IMG/VR virus record: IMGVR_UViG_3300030687_000021
Location: 1-51,022 of that record
Reading direction: 5' to 3' (one strand)
Source: a virus
Length of the DNA stretch: 51,022 nucleotides
This document shows positions 1 through 7,443 of the stretch, one piece after another (the first letter of the stretch is position 1; the number at the start of each line of letters is the position of its first letter). The notes under the pieces were generated by a model. It saw only the letters and a program-made list of their open reading frames with translations. It was not told where the DNA came from and searched no databases. Made by a program: the position numbers and the translations under genes.

Positions 1-1
1 G

Positions 2-229
2 TCATTCTTCCTCCGTTAATTCATACGAAAATGTCAGGTCTGCGATAGAGTCGAGGCTGATCACCATCCCGCACTGCTTAGCCAACGCGTCAAGAAAAAC
101 GTCGCCGTCGAAAGGCTCCTGCAGGCCAGCTTCCGCCAATGCGTGATCCACGGCCGGCGCTACATACGTTGCCCGGCTGATCGCGTCGTCGAGCATGGAT
201 TTGAACGTGGGGAAAGGGCCGTGGATCAT
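2..229 (-). CDS. Small hypothetical protein, 75 aa
   Basis: I do not recognise this acidic soluble protein; no membrane segment or cysteine motif is visible. A GTG start exists at 244, but I chose the ATG at 229. It overlaps the stop of the gene upstream as ATGA and has a GGGGA ribosome site 8 bases before it. It is the last visible member of a chain of translationally coupled - strand genes that begins near 3.6 kb and may continue beyond the window edge. Confidence 0.6.
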   Translation of the reverse strand: MIHGPFPTFKSMLDDAISRATYVAPAVDHALAEAGLQEPFDGDVFLDALAKQCGMVISLDSIADLTFSYELTEEE

Positions 230-537
230 TTGAGCAATCCCCACTGCCGCGCCGTGAACGTACTCGCCTCGTCGAGCCAGATCATCGTGTCAGGGCGGCT
301 TCCTGTCGTTTTCTGCATCTGCCTCGCAAAGTGAGACTTTCCGCCAGTCCGACCTCCTGCGTAGGTCTTTCTCGTTGCCGGTATATGGAAACGCACGCCT
401 TCATGCTCCACAAGCTCCCAGGGGAAAGCCCAGGTCCAGGCGTCGCGTCCTTGATCGAAAATGCCAGCAAAGGAAGTCGGCCGCGCGCTCCGTATCCGAC
501 CCTCTTGAAGCAACCCGAGAATCACGGCGTATAGCAT
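226..537 (-). CDS. Hypothetical protein with glycine-rich GRTGGKSH segment, 103 aa
   Basis: The N-terminal half is an unrecognised domain (DAWTWAFPWELVEHEGVRF, about residues 32-50). A short stretch GGRTGGKSHFARQM follows at about residue 61, resembling a P-loop (GxTGGKS) without the rest of a NTPase fold. A WLDEAS segment near residue 87 looks like a Walker B strand. The gene overlaps its upstream neighbour by 16 bases and its downstream neighbour by an ATGA. At 103 aa it is too short for a complete NTPase, so it may be a degenerate or minimal P-loop protein. Function unknown. Confidence 0.55.
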   Translation of the reverse strand: MLYAVILGLLQEGRIRSARPTSFAGIFDQGRDAWTWAFPWELVEHEGVRFHIPATRKTYAGGRTGGKSHFARQMQKTTGSRPDTMIWLDEASTFTARQWGLLK

Positions 538-866
538 TCGAAACCCTCCATCTCACGGCCGGCCTTAAGTAAGCGAATCCGCGCGTCGTACAGATCCTGC
601 GCGCTGATACCCAGCTGCAAGCCCTTGTCTTCGATCCGTCGAAGCGTCGCTGTGGCGTTTCGGTTGATCAAGCGCGATTCCGCAGGCGTCGCCGGCATAA
701 TGCAACCGGCATAGATACGCCCTGTGCAGACGCTGCGGTCGTAGCGCTCAACGCTGTGGTAATACTCGCGCGCCAAGCACTCCGCAGCGGTTTCTGCGAA
801 GCTCGCGAAGAATTCGCTGCGCTCGACAGATCGAAACAGGGCCGTCCAATTAGCTTGGTGTGTCAT
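522..866 (-). CDS. Hypothetical protein, 114 aa
   Basis: An unrecognised, probably helical soluble protein. The start ATG overlaps the stop of the preceding gene as ATGA, so translation is likely coupled. No enzymatic motif is visible. Four cysteines are spread without CxxC spacing. It sits in a run of six small coupled genes whose only hint of function is that neighbours contain zinc-ribbon-like cysteine pairs. Confidence 0.6.
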   Translation of the reverse strand: MTHQANWTALFRSVERSEFFASFAETAAECLAREYYHSVERYDRSVCTGRIYAGCIMPATPAESRLINRNATATLRRIEDKGLQLGISAQDLYDARIRLLKAGREMEGFECYTP

Positions 867-1081
867 GCCGCCCGACCCTTGGCCAACAGCTCCGCTTCAA
901 GAGCTTTGTCCCGCTTGGGCAGCGGTGCCCAGGCTAAGAAGCTCTGGCCGACTTCTCCGGTCCAGCTGCCGACGATGGCGATACCTCCAATCGTCAGAAG
1001 TAGGGTCTTGGCGTTGCCGTGCTTGGGCTTGGCATAGACCCAGCCGGTTAAGACGGCTGCAACGTAGGTGTCGGCGGTCAT
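863..1081 (-). CDS. Hypothetical protein, 72 aa
   Basis: Unrecognised. The central stretch TLLLTIGGIAIVGSWTG (about residues 26-42) is hydrophobic enough for a single membrane strand but could equally be a buried beta hairpin. The start overlaps the upstream stop as ATGA, and the stop overlaps the next gene in the same way. Only operon position supports the call. Confidence 0.5.
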   Translation of the reverse strand: MTADTYVAAVLTGWVYAKPKHGNAKTLLLTIGGIAIVGSWTGEVGQSFLAWAPLPKRDKALEAELLAKGRAA

Positions 1082-1329
1082 TTGACTTCCTCAGTCTTGA
1101 CGCCACAGAACGGGCAAAAATTAAAGAACATGTGGATATTTTTTCCGTTTACGCTGCGGTAGCCCGGCTTGTCTGCCTTAATCGCATAGAACAAGAAGGG
1201 GCGGCTTTCTACTTTTGCGCCAAACACTATCGCCACATTCTTTGCTTCGGCACTCGCAGGGACGCCTAATTGTTTGCTGTAATGCTCCGCGAGGCGTTTT
1301 TCGTTGTCACACACACAGGTACAACTCAT
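1078..1329 (-). CDS. Putative zinc-ribbon protein, 83 aa
   Basis: The N-terminus has CTCVC (residues 3-7) and the C-terminus has CPFCG (about residues 72-76), an arrangement typical of a small treble-clef or zinc-ribbon fold with a beta-rich middle. No DNA-binding or catalytic feature beyond metal binding is evident. The start ATG is preceded by a GAAATGA junction seen at several gene boundaries in this element. It is coupled by ATGA to both neighbours. Confidence 0.55.
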   Translation of the reverse strand: MSCTCVCDNEKRLAEHYSKQLGVPASAEAKNVAIVFGAKVESRPFLFYAIKADKPGYRSVNGKNIHMFFNFCPFCGVKTEEVK

Positions 1330-1541
1330 TTCGGCACTCCAATGGCACGGACTTCGATTTCAAACACGGGCTTGCCGTCCTCAGTGACAACCTGAGTGCA
1401 TCCGACTCCCACGAATTCCTTGACGGCTTTCAAAACGTCTGAGGTCACGTCTTGGCCGCCACCACGGAATGACCAGCCATCCTTGTTTGGCGTGCCGGCG
1501 AGGATTCGCTTGATGACTCCTGAGCAAGCGACTCTGGTCAT
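1326..1541 (-). CDS. Hypothetical protein, 71 aa
   Basis: Not recognised; a small alpha/beta protein with a basic N-terminus. The start overlaps the stop of the DUF1653-like gene as ATGA. No motif is visible, and the call rests on coupled operon position and length. Confidence 0.5.
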   Translation of the reverse strand: MTRVACSGVIKRILAGTPNKDGWSFRGGGQDVTSDVLKAVKEFVGVGCTQVVTEDGKPVFEIEVRAIGVPK

Positions 1542-1981
1542 GAGGATGCCTTTACCGGGGATACGTCGCGCAGCAGGCGCGTTTCCTGCTTCCCGGAACC
1601 TCTGTCTACAAGATCCACAAAGACGCGGTAGTAATCCGCACCAACCCCGCTCAGCGCGCCGAGAAGGTGATAACCGGTTACGCTGCCTTGAGCGTCGCTG
1701 CCGTTCAGTGTCTTGACCATCACATCGCAGTCAATCGGAGGCAGTCCGTCTCCATCCCAGGTCGACTTAACGCCTCCAGGAATCAGCGTGAAGCTGCGCA
1801 TCCAGCTATCGAGCTTACGTGACCAGACGCGGCCGTCCGGCGCGCGGTAGAAGACCGTTACTGGGAACTTGTGCGCCTTCTCTTCGCTCGGCTCGTTCGT
1901 GACGCCGATAACGGTATAGACGTGGCCTTTGCGGTGCTTCCACTGCTGTCCCGCCGCCGGGCGTGGGCGGACTTCGTTCAT
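1538..1981 (-). CDS. DUF1653-like protein, 147 aa
   Basis: Residues about 10-60 follow the DUF1653 pattern: WKHRKGHVYTVIGV, then a VFYRAPDGRVWSR strand and a tryptophan/arginine-rich end (LDSWMRSFTLI). DUF1653 is a small beta-barrel fold common in phages and bacteria, with no proven role. The remaining C-terminal half (about residues 70-147) is not recognised and is unusual, since most family members are only 60-90 aa. It is ATGA-coupled to the coiled-coil protein upstream. The family call is reasonably supported; the function is unknown. Confidence 0.6.
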   Translation of the reverse strand: MNEVRPRPAAGQQWKHRKGHVYTVIGVTNEPSEEKAHKFPVTVFYRAPDGRVWSRKLDSWMRSFTLIPGGVKSTWDGDGLPPIDCDVMVKTLNGSDAQGSVTGYHLLGALSGVGADYYRVFVDLVDRGSGKQETRLLRDVSPVKASS

Positions 1982-3195
1982 GATTTGCCTCGCAAGTAGT
2001 GTGCAGCGACTGCGTTACGCCATTCTTGGAGCGCCAGCTGCCGCTGCTCCTCGTTCTCGAAATCGAGACGAATAGAGTTATTCCAGAACGGTGTACTTAC
2101 GGCTGCTCGAAACATGCGGTCTACGCGGGGCCACCGCATCAAAGCACTTGTTGCTTTCAAGGCTTCGGCGCTCCCGTACACCTGGTGATCTCTACCTATG
2201 AGCAGTGAGTTGGCTGTGCGCGCGGTGAGGTAACCCTCTCTGCGTTGCACCTTCGCGTAACGCGCGAGCAGTTCGTACACCGCCGAAACTGCTCCGGCTG
2301 TCCCGTGAACTTGCAAGCCGGGGCCAACGTCGATTCCTTGCTTGATTTTGTCGAACAACGTCTCGTATCTGCGGTTCAGTGCCTCGCTCTCGTCATACTT
2401 GATATCGAGATACTGACAGCACCGTTCCATAATGTCCTGGTAATAATCTACGTCGCGGGTCCGCTGGTCGACCCTACCCTTAAAGTCGTCGCGCTCAGCT
2501 GCCAACTCCTGCATGCGGCGGTCCTGGTCGAGATTAGCGGCTTCCAGCTGCTTTATGCGCTCGGATAACATCTCATTTTCGTTGTCGCACCCAGCCGTCA
2601 TAAACACGCGTCGACTGTACGGACTCCTCGATTTACCCTTGAAGATGGTGCGGACGCTCCAGTGATCGCCGGTACTTAAATTGGTAAGATGCCCAGTGAA
2701 ATCGATAGTCGTAGCACCGCCCTTAGCATCCAACACATTCGGCAGAGTGATATAGACCTGGGGGCGACCATCGACTCCGTCAGAGGCAAGACCGCAAATA
2801 GGTCCCAAAGCCGCGAAGTCTATAAGGTTTTCAGCGCTTGTGGTGATGTTCGTGATAGCGACAGGAGCGCCGTAGCTTGCGGGACGCTGCGAGCCGTTCA
2901 GTACTTCAAGCACTTCCTCAGCGGTCGCCGCGGAGATCACGACTACTGCATCTCCGATTTGCGCGGAATGCGTGACGGGGATCGCCGGCGAACCTAATAC
3001 AAACTCGCCTGGCGCCGGTTCGACGGAGGCATCAGCGGAATGTTGTGGAAACTCGCGGTTCAGCGTAGCGATCACCGCCTCGAAAAACTCAGGGGAGTTA
3101 GTGACTCCTGGCCTGATGACGATTCCTGCAGGTCCGGTCGCATAAGGCTCACCTGCGCCACCGATCGGGTTTCTAATGTTCCATGCTTGTGTCAT
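1978..3195 (-). CDS. Large hypothetical protein with central coiled coil, 405 aa
   Basis: The N-terminal about 200 residues are beta-rich and proline/glycine-rich. A heptad-like coiled coil follows at about residues 205-260 (LSERIKQLEAANLDQDRRMQ), then a helical C-terminal domain ending EWRNAVAAHYLRGKS. A TTG start 15 bases earlier is possible, but the ATG at 3195 has AAGGA at good spacing and lies just past the upstream stop. The two-part layout suggests a fusion of a beta domain with a coiled-coil/helical module found in accessory phage proteins. I do not recognise its function. Confidence 0.55.
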   Translation of the reverse strand: MTQAWNIRNPIGGAGEPYATGPAGIVIRPGVTNSPEFFEAVIATLNREFPQHSADASVEPAPGEFVLGSPAIPVTHSAQIGDAVVVISAATAEEVLEVLNGSQRPASYGAPVAITNITTSAENLIDFAALGPICGLASDGVDGRPQVYITLPNVLDAKGGATTIDFTGHLTNLSTGDHWSVRTIFKGKSRSPYSRRVFMTAGCDNENEMLSERIKQLEAANLDQDRRMQELAAERDDFKGRVDQRTRDVDYYQDIMERCCQYLDIKYDESEALNRRYETLFDKIKQGIDVGPGLQVHGTAGAVSAVYELLARYAKVQRREGYLTARTANSLLIGRDHQVYGSAEALKATSALMRWPRVDRMFRAAVSTPFWNNSIRLDFENEEQRQLALQEWRNAVAAHYLRGKS

Positions 3196-3196
3196 T

Positions 3197-3583
3197 TCAT
3201 TCCTTTTCAATTCTGTTCATACAACCTAGGCAGTCACCACCACAATCGAGGCTGAGCGGATCTTCGGGCTGGTCGAGTTTTCGGCTGCATATCAAGCAGT
3301 GAAAGCTCATCATAAGCACCTCATACCCAATTACCTGCCCGTCGAGCGGGTTCTTATGCGTAATCACTCTGTAGGGAATGTTCTGCTCTATGGCATGAGT
3401 AACATTCACCCACACGAGGTTGCCCTCCTTTGAGTGCTGGCTTCTCCCTGTTTTGACGAAATCGCCATTCATCTCTCGCGCGTATCCCTTCGAGATAGGC
3501 ATCGGAAATCTGATCCCTAAGGGACTGTTGGCGGGAATGACGTACTGCCCGTCACGATCACCGTCGAAGACGCTGGGGTTCAA
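3197..3583 (-). CDS. Zinc-finger protein with CxxC and CGGDCxxC, 128 aa, TTG start
   Basis: The C-terminus carries CLICSRKL, then DCGGDCLGCM (about residues 102-122). This four-cysteine ribbon is common in small phage and plasmid proteins and probably binds zinc. An open frame extends upstream to 3676 but overlaps the lipoprotein gene. I chose the TTG at 3583 because it forms a TTGA stop/start overlap with the lipoprotein stop and has GGAG about 10 bases upstream. The middle is beta-rich. Function unknown. Confidence 0.55.
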   Translation of the reverse strand: MNPSVFDGDRDGQYVIPANSPLGIRFPMPISKGYAREMNGDFVKTGRSQHSKEGNLVWVNVTHAIEQNIPYRVITHKNPLDGQVIGYEVLMMSFHCLICSRKLDQPEDPLSLDCGGDCLGCMNRIEKE

Positions 3584-4092
3584 TTGGGCAGCGCTCCGGG
3601 GAGTGGGAACAGCGACGCTTCCACGCGGTCTTCTGCGTAAAACGGTGCGATCTTCTTCGTGGTCGGATCGAGACACAGCACCCAGGTCGCATCGGCCGAT
3701 GCCGGCGAATACAGCCCGCTCGGGTCGGCTTGCGGTAGCGTAATCACGCCGACTTGACTTCCTTTATACGCAATGTACTGCGGGTTCGTGTACTGCGTCG
3801 CGGCCGGAATTGGAAAGCCAATCGAGTCGCAAATTTTATGGAAGCGGCCGTTCATGTCCTTCTGGTATGTGATGGTCGGCTTCTCCTGGTCAGCCAGTTC
3901 CAGAATCATCTTGAATTCGCGCTTCTGCGCGAAATTCGTGATCGCCGGCATGCCTACCGATTGGTTGCCTTCTGCCGACATCTGCTCTTGTTGCTGGTGC
4001 GCGACTTGGTCCGATGTAGGCAGGTCTACCGGACAACCCGCGAGCATGAGCGCGCTGAGCAGCGCGATAAGAACATAAGTAAGCTTCTTCAT
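3580..4092 (-). CDS. Putative lipoprotein, 170 aa
   Basis: The protein starts with a basic tip and a hydrophobic stretch ending in LMLAGC (cysteine about residue 19), a clear type II signal peptide. The mature protein should be lipid-anchored in the periplasm. The rest (MILELADQEKPTITYQKDM and on) is a soluble domain with two more cysteines that could form a disulfide. The start has AAGGACCAAAACC before the ATG. It lies 11 bases downstream of a one-span inner-membrane protein gene, so the two may act together at the envelope. A role in exclusion, entry or lysis is only speculation. Confidence 0.75.
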   Translation of the reverse strand: MKKLTYVLIALLSALMLAGCPVDLPTSDQVAHQQQEQMSAEGNQSVGMPAITNFAQKREFKMILELADQEKPTITYQKDMNGRFHKICDSIGFPIPAATQYTNPQYIAYKGSQVGVITLPQADPSGLYSPASADATWVLCLDPTTKKIAPFYAEDRVEASLFPLPGALPN

Positions 4093-4103
4093 GGTTTTGG
4101 TCC

Positions 4104-4436
4104 TTAGTTGTTTTTCAATTGTTGGTAAAACGCTTGTAAGTCGGGCGGCAGCTTTGAAGCTGGGTAGACCGAAAAGCGGTGGAGGGCCGTCGCACGCAAC
4201 ACTGCGCGCTGCTGGTCTGTCGTCGCCGCGACATAATCCATCTGGATATTCTCCAGATCGCGGATCATGCCGTCGTTATAAGCCCTGCTCTGCTCGAACG
4301 TGTTTTGGCGTACAGCTTCGGTCCTCGGGGCAAACGTTGCGAGCAGTGCCAAGTCCAGGGCGTTGAAGTAGAATCCGAGCGCTGCAATCGCGAGCAAACC
4401 GGCTATAACGCTTAGGACTACTTGAAATTTTGTCAT
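4104..4436 (-). CDS. Small inner-membrane protein with one N-terminal span, 110 aa
   Basis: Residues about 5-32 (VVLSVIAGLLAIAALGFYF onward) form one membrane anchor. The remaining about 75 residues are helical and rich in Q, N and R, with the N-terminus probably inside and the domain in the periplasm. AAGGAAGTAACTG precedes the ATG. It pairs with the lipoprotein downstream. That arrangement resembles a spanin pair, but the lipoprotein is larger than typical Rz1 and not proline-rich, and no holin or endolysin is adjacent. I therefore leave the function open. Confidence 0.65.
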   Translation of the reverse strand: MTKFQVVLSVIAGLLAIAALGFYFNALDLALLATFAPRTEAVRQNTFEQSRAYNDGMIRDLENIQMDYVAATTDQQRAVLRATALHRFSVYPASKLPPDLQAFYQQLKNN

Positions 4437-4484
4437 CAGTTACTTCCTTGAATTAGTGAGTCTACTTACCTGCTAAGTTGCGCT

Positions 4485-6083
4485 TTAATCCCAGCGGTCC
4501 AGGCTGTATTCAATCGCAGTGCCTTGAGTAGTTACGCGAATCCGGTTTCTGCTGAAACTGGAAATATTTTTCTGGAAAAGATATCCGCACGCCGACGCGT
4601 TAGTGAACCCGTGGACCTTCGCCGTTTTGGAAAAGGCTTCGATCACTTTCCGAGCACCGTGTAGCTCCGACTTCAGTAACTCCGGGAATAGGTTATTACC
4701 GGCACCAACGCTGCGGTCGTCCTTTGCGCCGTCCAGCACGAACAAAACGCCTTCACCTTGATGCTTGAAGCCTGCCTGCCACAGATTAGGCTGCTCACTA
4801 AGCGCCGTAACGTTGGTCCAAGTGCCCGGAATGAGGCCCCAACGAGACGCAGGAGATCCGTTGCGATAGACATACCAAGTCAGAGGATTGCGCGCTTCCT
4901 CGCTGTCCCATTGGATGATCGGAGGGGCAGCGCCGTCCACAGCGGTCAAGAACGCTGAGAAGCTGCCGACTTCGGGCACGTACAGCTCGATCTTGTCGGC
5001 CTGCGGCATGATGGTACGGGCGAACTTTGCCCAGGTCAGGGCTTGCGACGCGCGGCCGTTCACCAAGGCGCGTGCCTCGGCACCCTTCGGCTTGACAGCC
5101 GTAAATACGCCTGTACCTGAAACCGACTTGACTGCCGCAGGCTTCCAAATCGTCTGTAACTCTTCCAGGCGAGCGAACCGGCGTTCAAACGCCGCGGCTA
5201 CGCCGAGTTTTTCGACCAGCCTTTCCGCCGAAGCAGTCGCACCTGCTGTGGGATCTGACTGCGGTCGCATGTACTTTGTCGGGTTCATCTTGGCAGAAAA
5301 CTTGTTGCGCACGTCCTCGTAGGCTAGGCCGTCTGCAATGTCTTCCAGTAACGTACCGATCATTGACGACCGTGGATGCGCAAAACCGGCGGGCGCTGTG
5401 GCTACAGCGAGCCATAGCTGGTTCGCACGGCTTCGACTGTCCTTGGTAGCGTTGCGGCGCGTGATCAGCTCCTGTAGCCATTTGGCGACGCCTAGCGTCT
5501 TTTCTGAACGATACAGAGCTTCGCTTTCCAGCAGCGTTACTGCGGTCGTTACTGTCTGCAGGTCAAATTCCTTCAGCGCCTTCACCATCGTCTTGAAGTC
5601 TTCGGCGCGTTCAGCTTCGGCCTGGTGCGGTAGCAGTGCTCGGGAGTCATGCAGCAGGTGCTTGGCAGGCGTGATCGACAGGTGAGACCAAGCGCCGGTC
5701 TTCGCGGTGCCCCAGGTCTTCTCGTCGCTGTGGAATACGCCGGTCACCTTGGCACGTTCAACAAGCTTCTGCATGCGTTCGAACGACGACTGGTAGATGC
5801 CGGGAGGAACGTTATCCCACATCACCGTGCGTATCTGGCCTTGCTCGTTAATCCGAACGAGACCGCCGAACCGTTCGACGAAATTTCGGCAGCAGTTGCA
5901 GGTGTGTTCTTGACGCAGCTCTTGCGGCAGCTCGTCCAGATACGCCGTGAACAGGCCGGTTACGTCAGTGGTGAAGAGTTTCGTGCCAGGCTCTTGGGTA
6001 AGCTTTGCGAAGCTGTTCGCCACGCTTTCCAACAGTGGGCCGTAGTCCGTGTCGTGATCGAGGGTGCAAGTTGTCGATTCCAT
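4485..6083 (-). CDS. Large conserved-type phage/plasmid protein, 532 aa, function unknown
   Basis: A soluble protein with a cysteine cluster HTCNCCRNF at about residues 60-68, followed by VERFGGLV, and a long helical middle (about residues 150-260). The C-terminal region (about residues 330-530) is beta-rich, with LTWAKFARTIMPQADKIELY and WYVYRNGSPASRWGL. No nucleotide-binding or catalytic motif is certain. It is the first gene of its transcript, with a strong composite promoter just upstream and CCAAGGAAATTTGAG before the ATG. Size and prominent promoter suggest an early or maintenance function. Confidence 0.7.
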   Translation of the reverse strand: MESTTCTLDHDTDYGPLLESVANSFAKLTQEPGTKLFTTDVTGLFTAYLDELPQELRQEHTCNCCRNFVERFGGLVRINEQGQIRTVMWDNVPPGIYQSSFERMQKLVERAKVTGVFHSDEKTWGTAKTGAWSHLSITPAKHLLHDSRALLPHQAEAERAEDFKTMVKALKEFDLQTVTTAVTLLESEALYRSEKTLGVAKWLQELITRRNATKDSRSRANQLWLAVATAPAGFAHPRSSMIGTLLEDIADGLAYEDVRNKFSAKMNPTKYMRPQSDPTAGATASAERLVEKLGVAAAFERRFARLEELQTIWKPAAVKSVSGTGVFTAVKPKGAEARALVNGRASQALTWAKFARTIMPQADKIELYVPEVGSFSAFLTAVDGAAPPIIQWDSEEARNPLTWYVYRNGSPASRWGLIPGTWTNVTALSEQPNLWQAGFKHQGEGVLFVLDGAKDDRSVGAGNNLFPELLKSELHGARKVIEAFSKTAKVHGFTNASACGYLFQKNISSFSRNRIRVTTQGTAIEYSLDRWD

Positions 6084-6113
6084 CTCAAATTTCCTTGGGG
6101 TAGGGAGACGCTA

Positions 6114-6141
6114 AATATACGCGTTTTATAGTTTCCTGCAA
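6114..6141 (-). promoter_or_regulatory. Composite promoter of the 532-codon gene
   Basis: Reading the - strand: -35 TTGCAG (6136-6141), a 16-base spacer containing GAAACTATAAAACGCG, and -10 TATATT (6114-6119). It lies about 30 bases before the start codon. The spacer matches the element-wide ACTATAAA family. The 27-bp dyad at 6155-6181 lies 13 bases further upstream. Confidence 0.65.
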
Positions 6142-6154
6142 GCTATTTTTCACT

Positions 6155-6181
6155 CGAAAAGCGCTCTACAAAGCCCTTTCG
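6155..6181. promoter_or_regulatory. 27-bp dyad operator, copy 1
   Basis: CGAAAA, then GCGCTCTACAAAGCC, then CTTTCG. This is a slightly degenerate copy of the dyad that recurs at 8420, 19377, 26073, 26963 and 31545. It lies 13 bases upstream of the -35 box, about one helical turn further than copies 3 and 4, which keeps the same DNA face. Probably a regulator binding site. Confidence 0.6.
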
Positions 6182-6285
6182 TTTTAAATATACGCTCCCA
6201 CGATTGATGTTTTTGTGGCGCTAAACTCGTGACGGCGGTAGTATGCGCTGGCACTACAACCTAATCAGTACAACTAAGGAAAATC

Positions 6286-6471
6286 ATGTCCGATCCGACC
6301 GCAGCATCCAACACCACTTTGCCGACCGCCGTAGTCATCACGCCCGAAGCACATACCGAAGCCAAGGCCGTACATGCCGGCATCTTGGCCAAGCTCCAAG
6401 ACCTCGATCATGAAGTCATTACGGCCGTGGAAGCCGACCTCGAAAAGCTGAAAACCCTGCTGTACCTGTAA
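6286..6471 (+). CDS. Small hypothetical protein on the opposite strand, 61 aa
   Basis: The N-terminus is threonine/alanine-rich and the C-terminus is an acidic helix (HAGILAKLQDLDHEVITAV). TAAGGAAAATC precedes the ATG and a strong hairpin terminator follows at 6491-6520, so it looks like a real monocistronic gene although isolated on the + strand. No family is recognised. It could be a small regulator or anti-protein expressed divergently from the 532-codon gene. Confidence 0.6.
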   Translation: MSDPTAASNTTLPTAVVITPEAHTEAKAVHAGILAKLQDLDHEVITAVEADLEKLKTLLYL

Positions 6472-6490
6472 GCAATACGCCTGGTCCAAA

Positions 6491-6520
6491 AGCCCGCGCT
6501 GGTTCAGTCTAGCGCGGGCT
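6491..6520. terminator. Bidirectional Rho-independent terminator
   Basis: Arms AGCCCGCGCT (6491-6500) and AGCGCGGGCT (6511-6520) form a 10-bp stem with a 10-base loop. TTTT follows on the + strand, and the complement of AAAA gives a T-tract on the - strand. It ends both the + strand gene at 6286 and the - strand ParB operon, which stops at 6523. Confidence 0.85.
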
Positions 6521-6522
6521 TT

Positions 6523-6837
6523 TCAATGCACATGCGCTACTGCCCGCTGCGCCAACTCTCGTTCAAGGTGCCCCAGGCCGAGATGGATCTTCTGCCGCAA
6601 CCAGTCGTTCATTTCCACATCAAACTGCGCGTCTGCAAACATCTGCGCGTACTCTCCGCCGAAAGACATAGGCCTCGGAGCGTCTACTGCCTCCTGTTCG
6701 CTGACATAGCCTTTACGACGCAACATGGCGACGGTATTGGTCAGATGGCTTGTTTCCATGTCTTGAATCAGAAGCACCCGGCCGTCCTTGCAGCGCCAGG
6801 CGGGAAGCAGTAAGAAGCTGCCTCGTTTAATTTTCAT
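6523..6837 (-). CDS. Hypothetical protein, 104 aa
   Basis: The last gene of the ParB-like operon, overlapping the previous gene by 11 bases and ending directly at the terminator. It has a basic N-terminus and a central SHLTNTVAMLRRKGYVS segment that looks like a helix-turn-helix or small helical bundle. The C-terminus is rich in histidine and glutamine. DNA binding would fit an operon led by a ParB-like protein, but the sequence does not prove it. Confidence 0.55.
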   Translation of the reverse strand: MKIKRGSFLLLPAWRCKDGRVLLIQDMETSHLTNTVAMLRRKGYVSEQEAVDAPRPMSFGGEYAQMFADAQFDVEMNDWLRQKIHLGLGHLERELAQRAVAHVH

Positions 6838-7198
6838 TGAATTTCTCCATCAGATCGCGCACGGCCTGCAATTCTTTACGCGCGTGCCATCCTTCCAAAT
6901 TGGAAGGCATCTTGGGCAGCTTGTTGCACAGCTCTCTTGTCGCCTTGAGCAGATCAGCGACGACACTCAAGCTCCGGCAGAACGTAGCCATTTCACGATC
7001 TAGCTCTTGGCTGGTGATTAATCGATTCCCTTTATGCGCCTCTCGGATGCGTGCCTCTGAGTCGAGCCGGTCGAAGTGATGCAGCAACTCCTGTAGGTCC
7101 CTGACCAGAATCAGAGCTTCGTGCGGATTGCCCCGTTTCGCTGGAGAGCGCCCCACACAAGCTTCCCGCAGGCGCGTCAACTTCGCGTGAAAGGTCAT
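6827..7198 (-). CDS. Hypothetical helical protein, 123 aa
   Basis: Predominantly alpha-helical and charged, with long amphipathic stretches such as LILVRDLQELLHHFDRLDSE and a C-terminal ARKELQAVRDLMEKF. No catalytic motif is visible. The start overlaps the stop of the upstream gene as ATGA. It is part of the ParB-like operon and could be a partner or modulator of that protein, but I do not recognise the family. Confidence 0.55.
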   Translation of the reverse strand: MTFHAKLTRLREACVGRSPAKRGNPHEALILVRDLQELLHHFDRLDSEARIREAHKGNRLITSQELDREMATFCRSLSVVADLLKATRELCNKLPKMPSNLEGWHARKELQAVRDLMEKFNEN

Positions 7199-7443
7199 GC
7201 TGTTCTTGCCCTGTAAGTAGTCGAGTAAATTAGGGTGCTCTCGCCTGGTTGATCAACGCGCCGGTTATTCCAGAATCGCTGGACTTCGAGCATTTCTATA
7301 AGCTCGTCAAGTTTGCGTGAGCTGCCCATCTGGATAAAGGTCGCGTAGAAATCACGTTGGGTGGGTAGACGGGCACAGAGTTGGTCTCTATAGTCGAACG
7401 CCTTCTGCCACTGCGATGCAGTCCACCCGTAAACGCGAATCAC
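7195..7443 (-). CDS. Hypothetical protein, 82 aa
   Basis: Unrecognised; rich in aromatic and arginine residues (GWTASQWQKAFDYRDQLC at the N-terminus). It directly follows the ParB-like gene with an ATGA overlap, so the two are probably made together. No membrane segment or metal motif is visible. Confidence 0.55.
   Translation of the reverse strand: MIRVYGWTASQWQKAFDYRDQLCARLPTQRDFYATFIQMGSSRKLDELIEMLEVQRFWNNRRVDQPGESTLIYSTTYRARTA

Noticed and set aside
4104-4436. Rz spanin assignment
   Set aside because: The order resembles Rz/Rz1, but the genes are not nested, the lipoprotein is too long and not proline-rich, and no endolysin or holin is adjacent.
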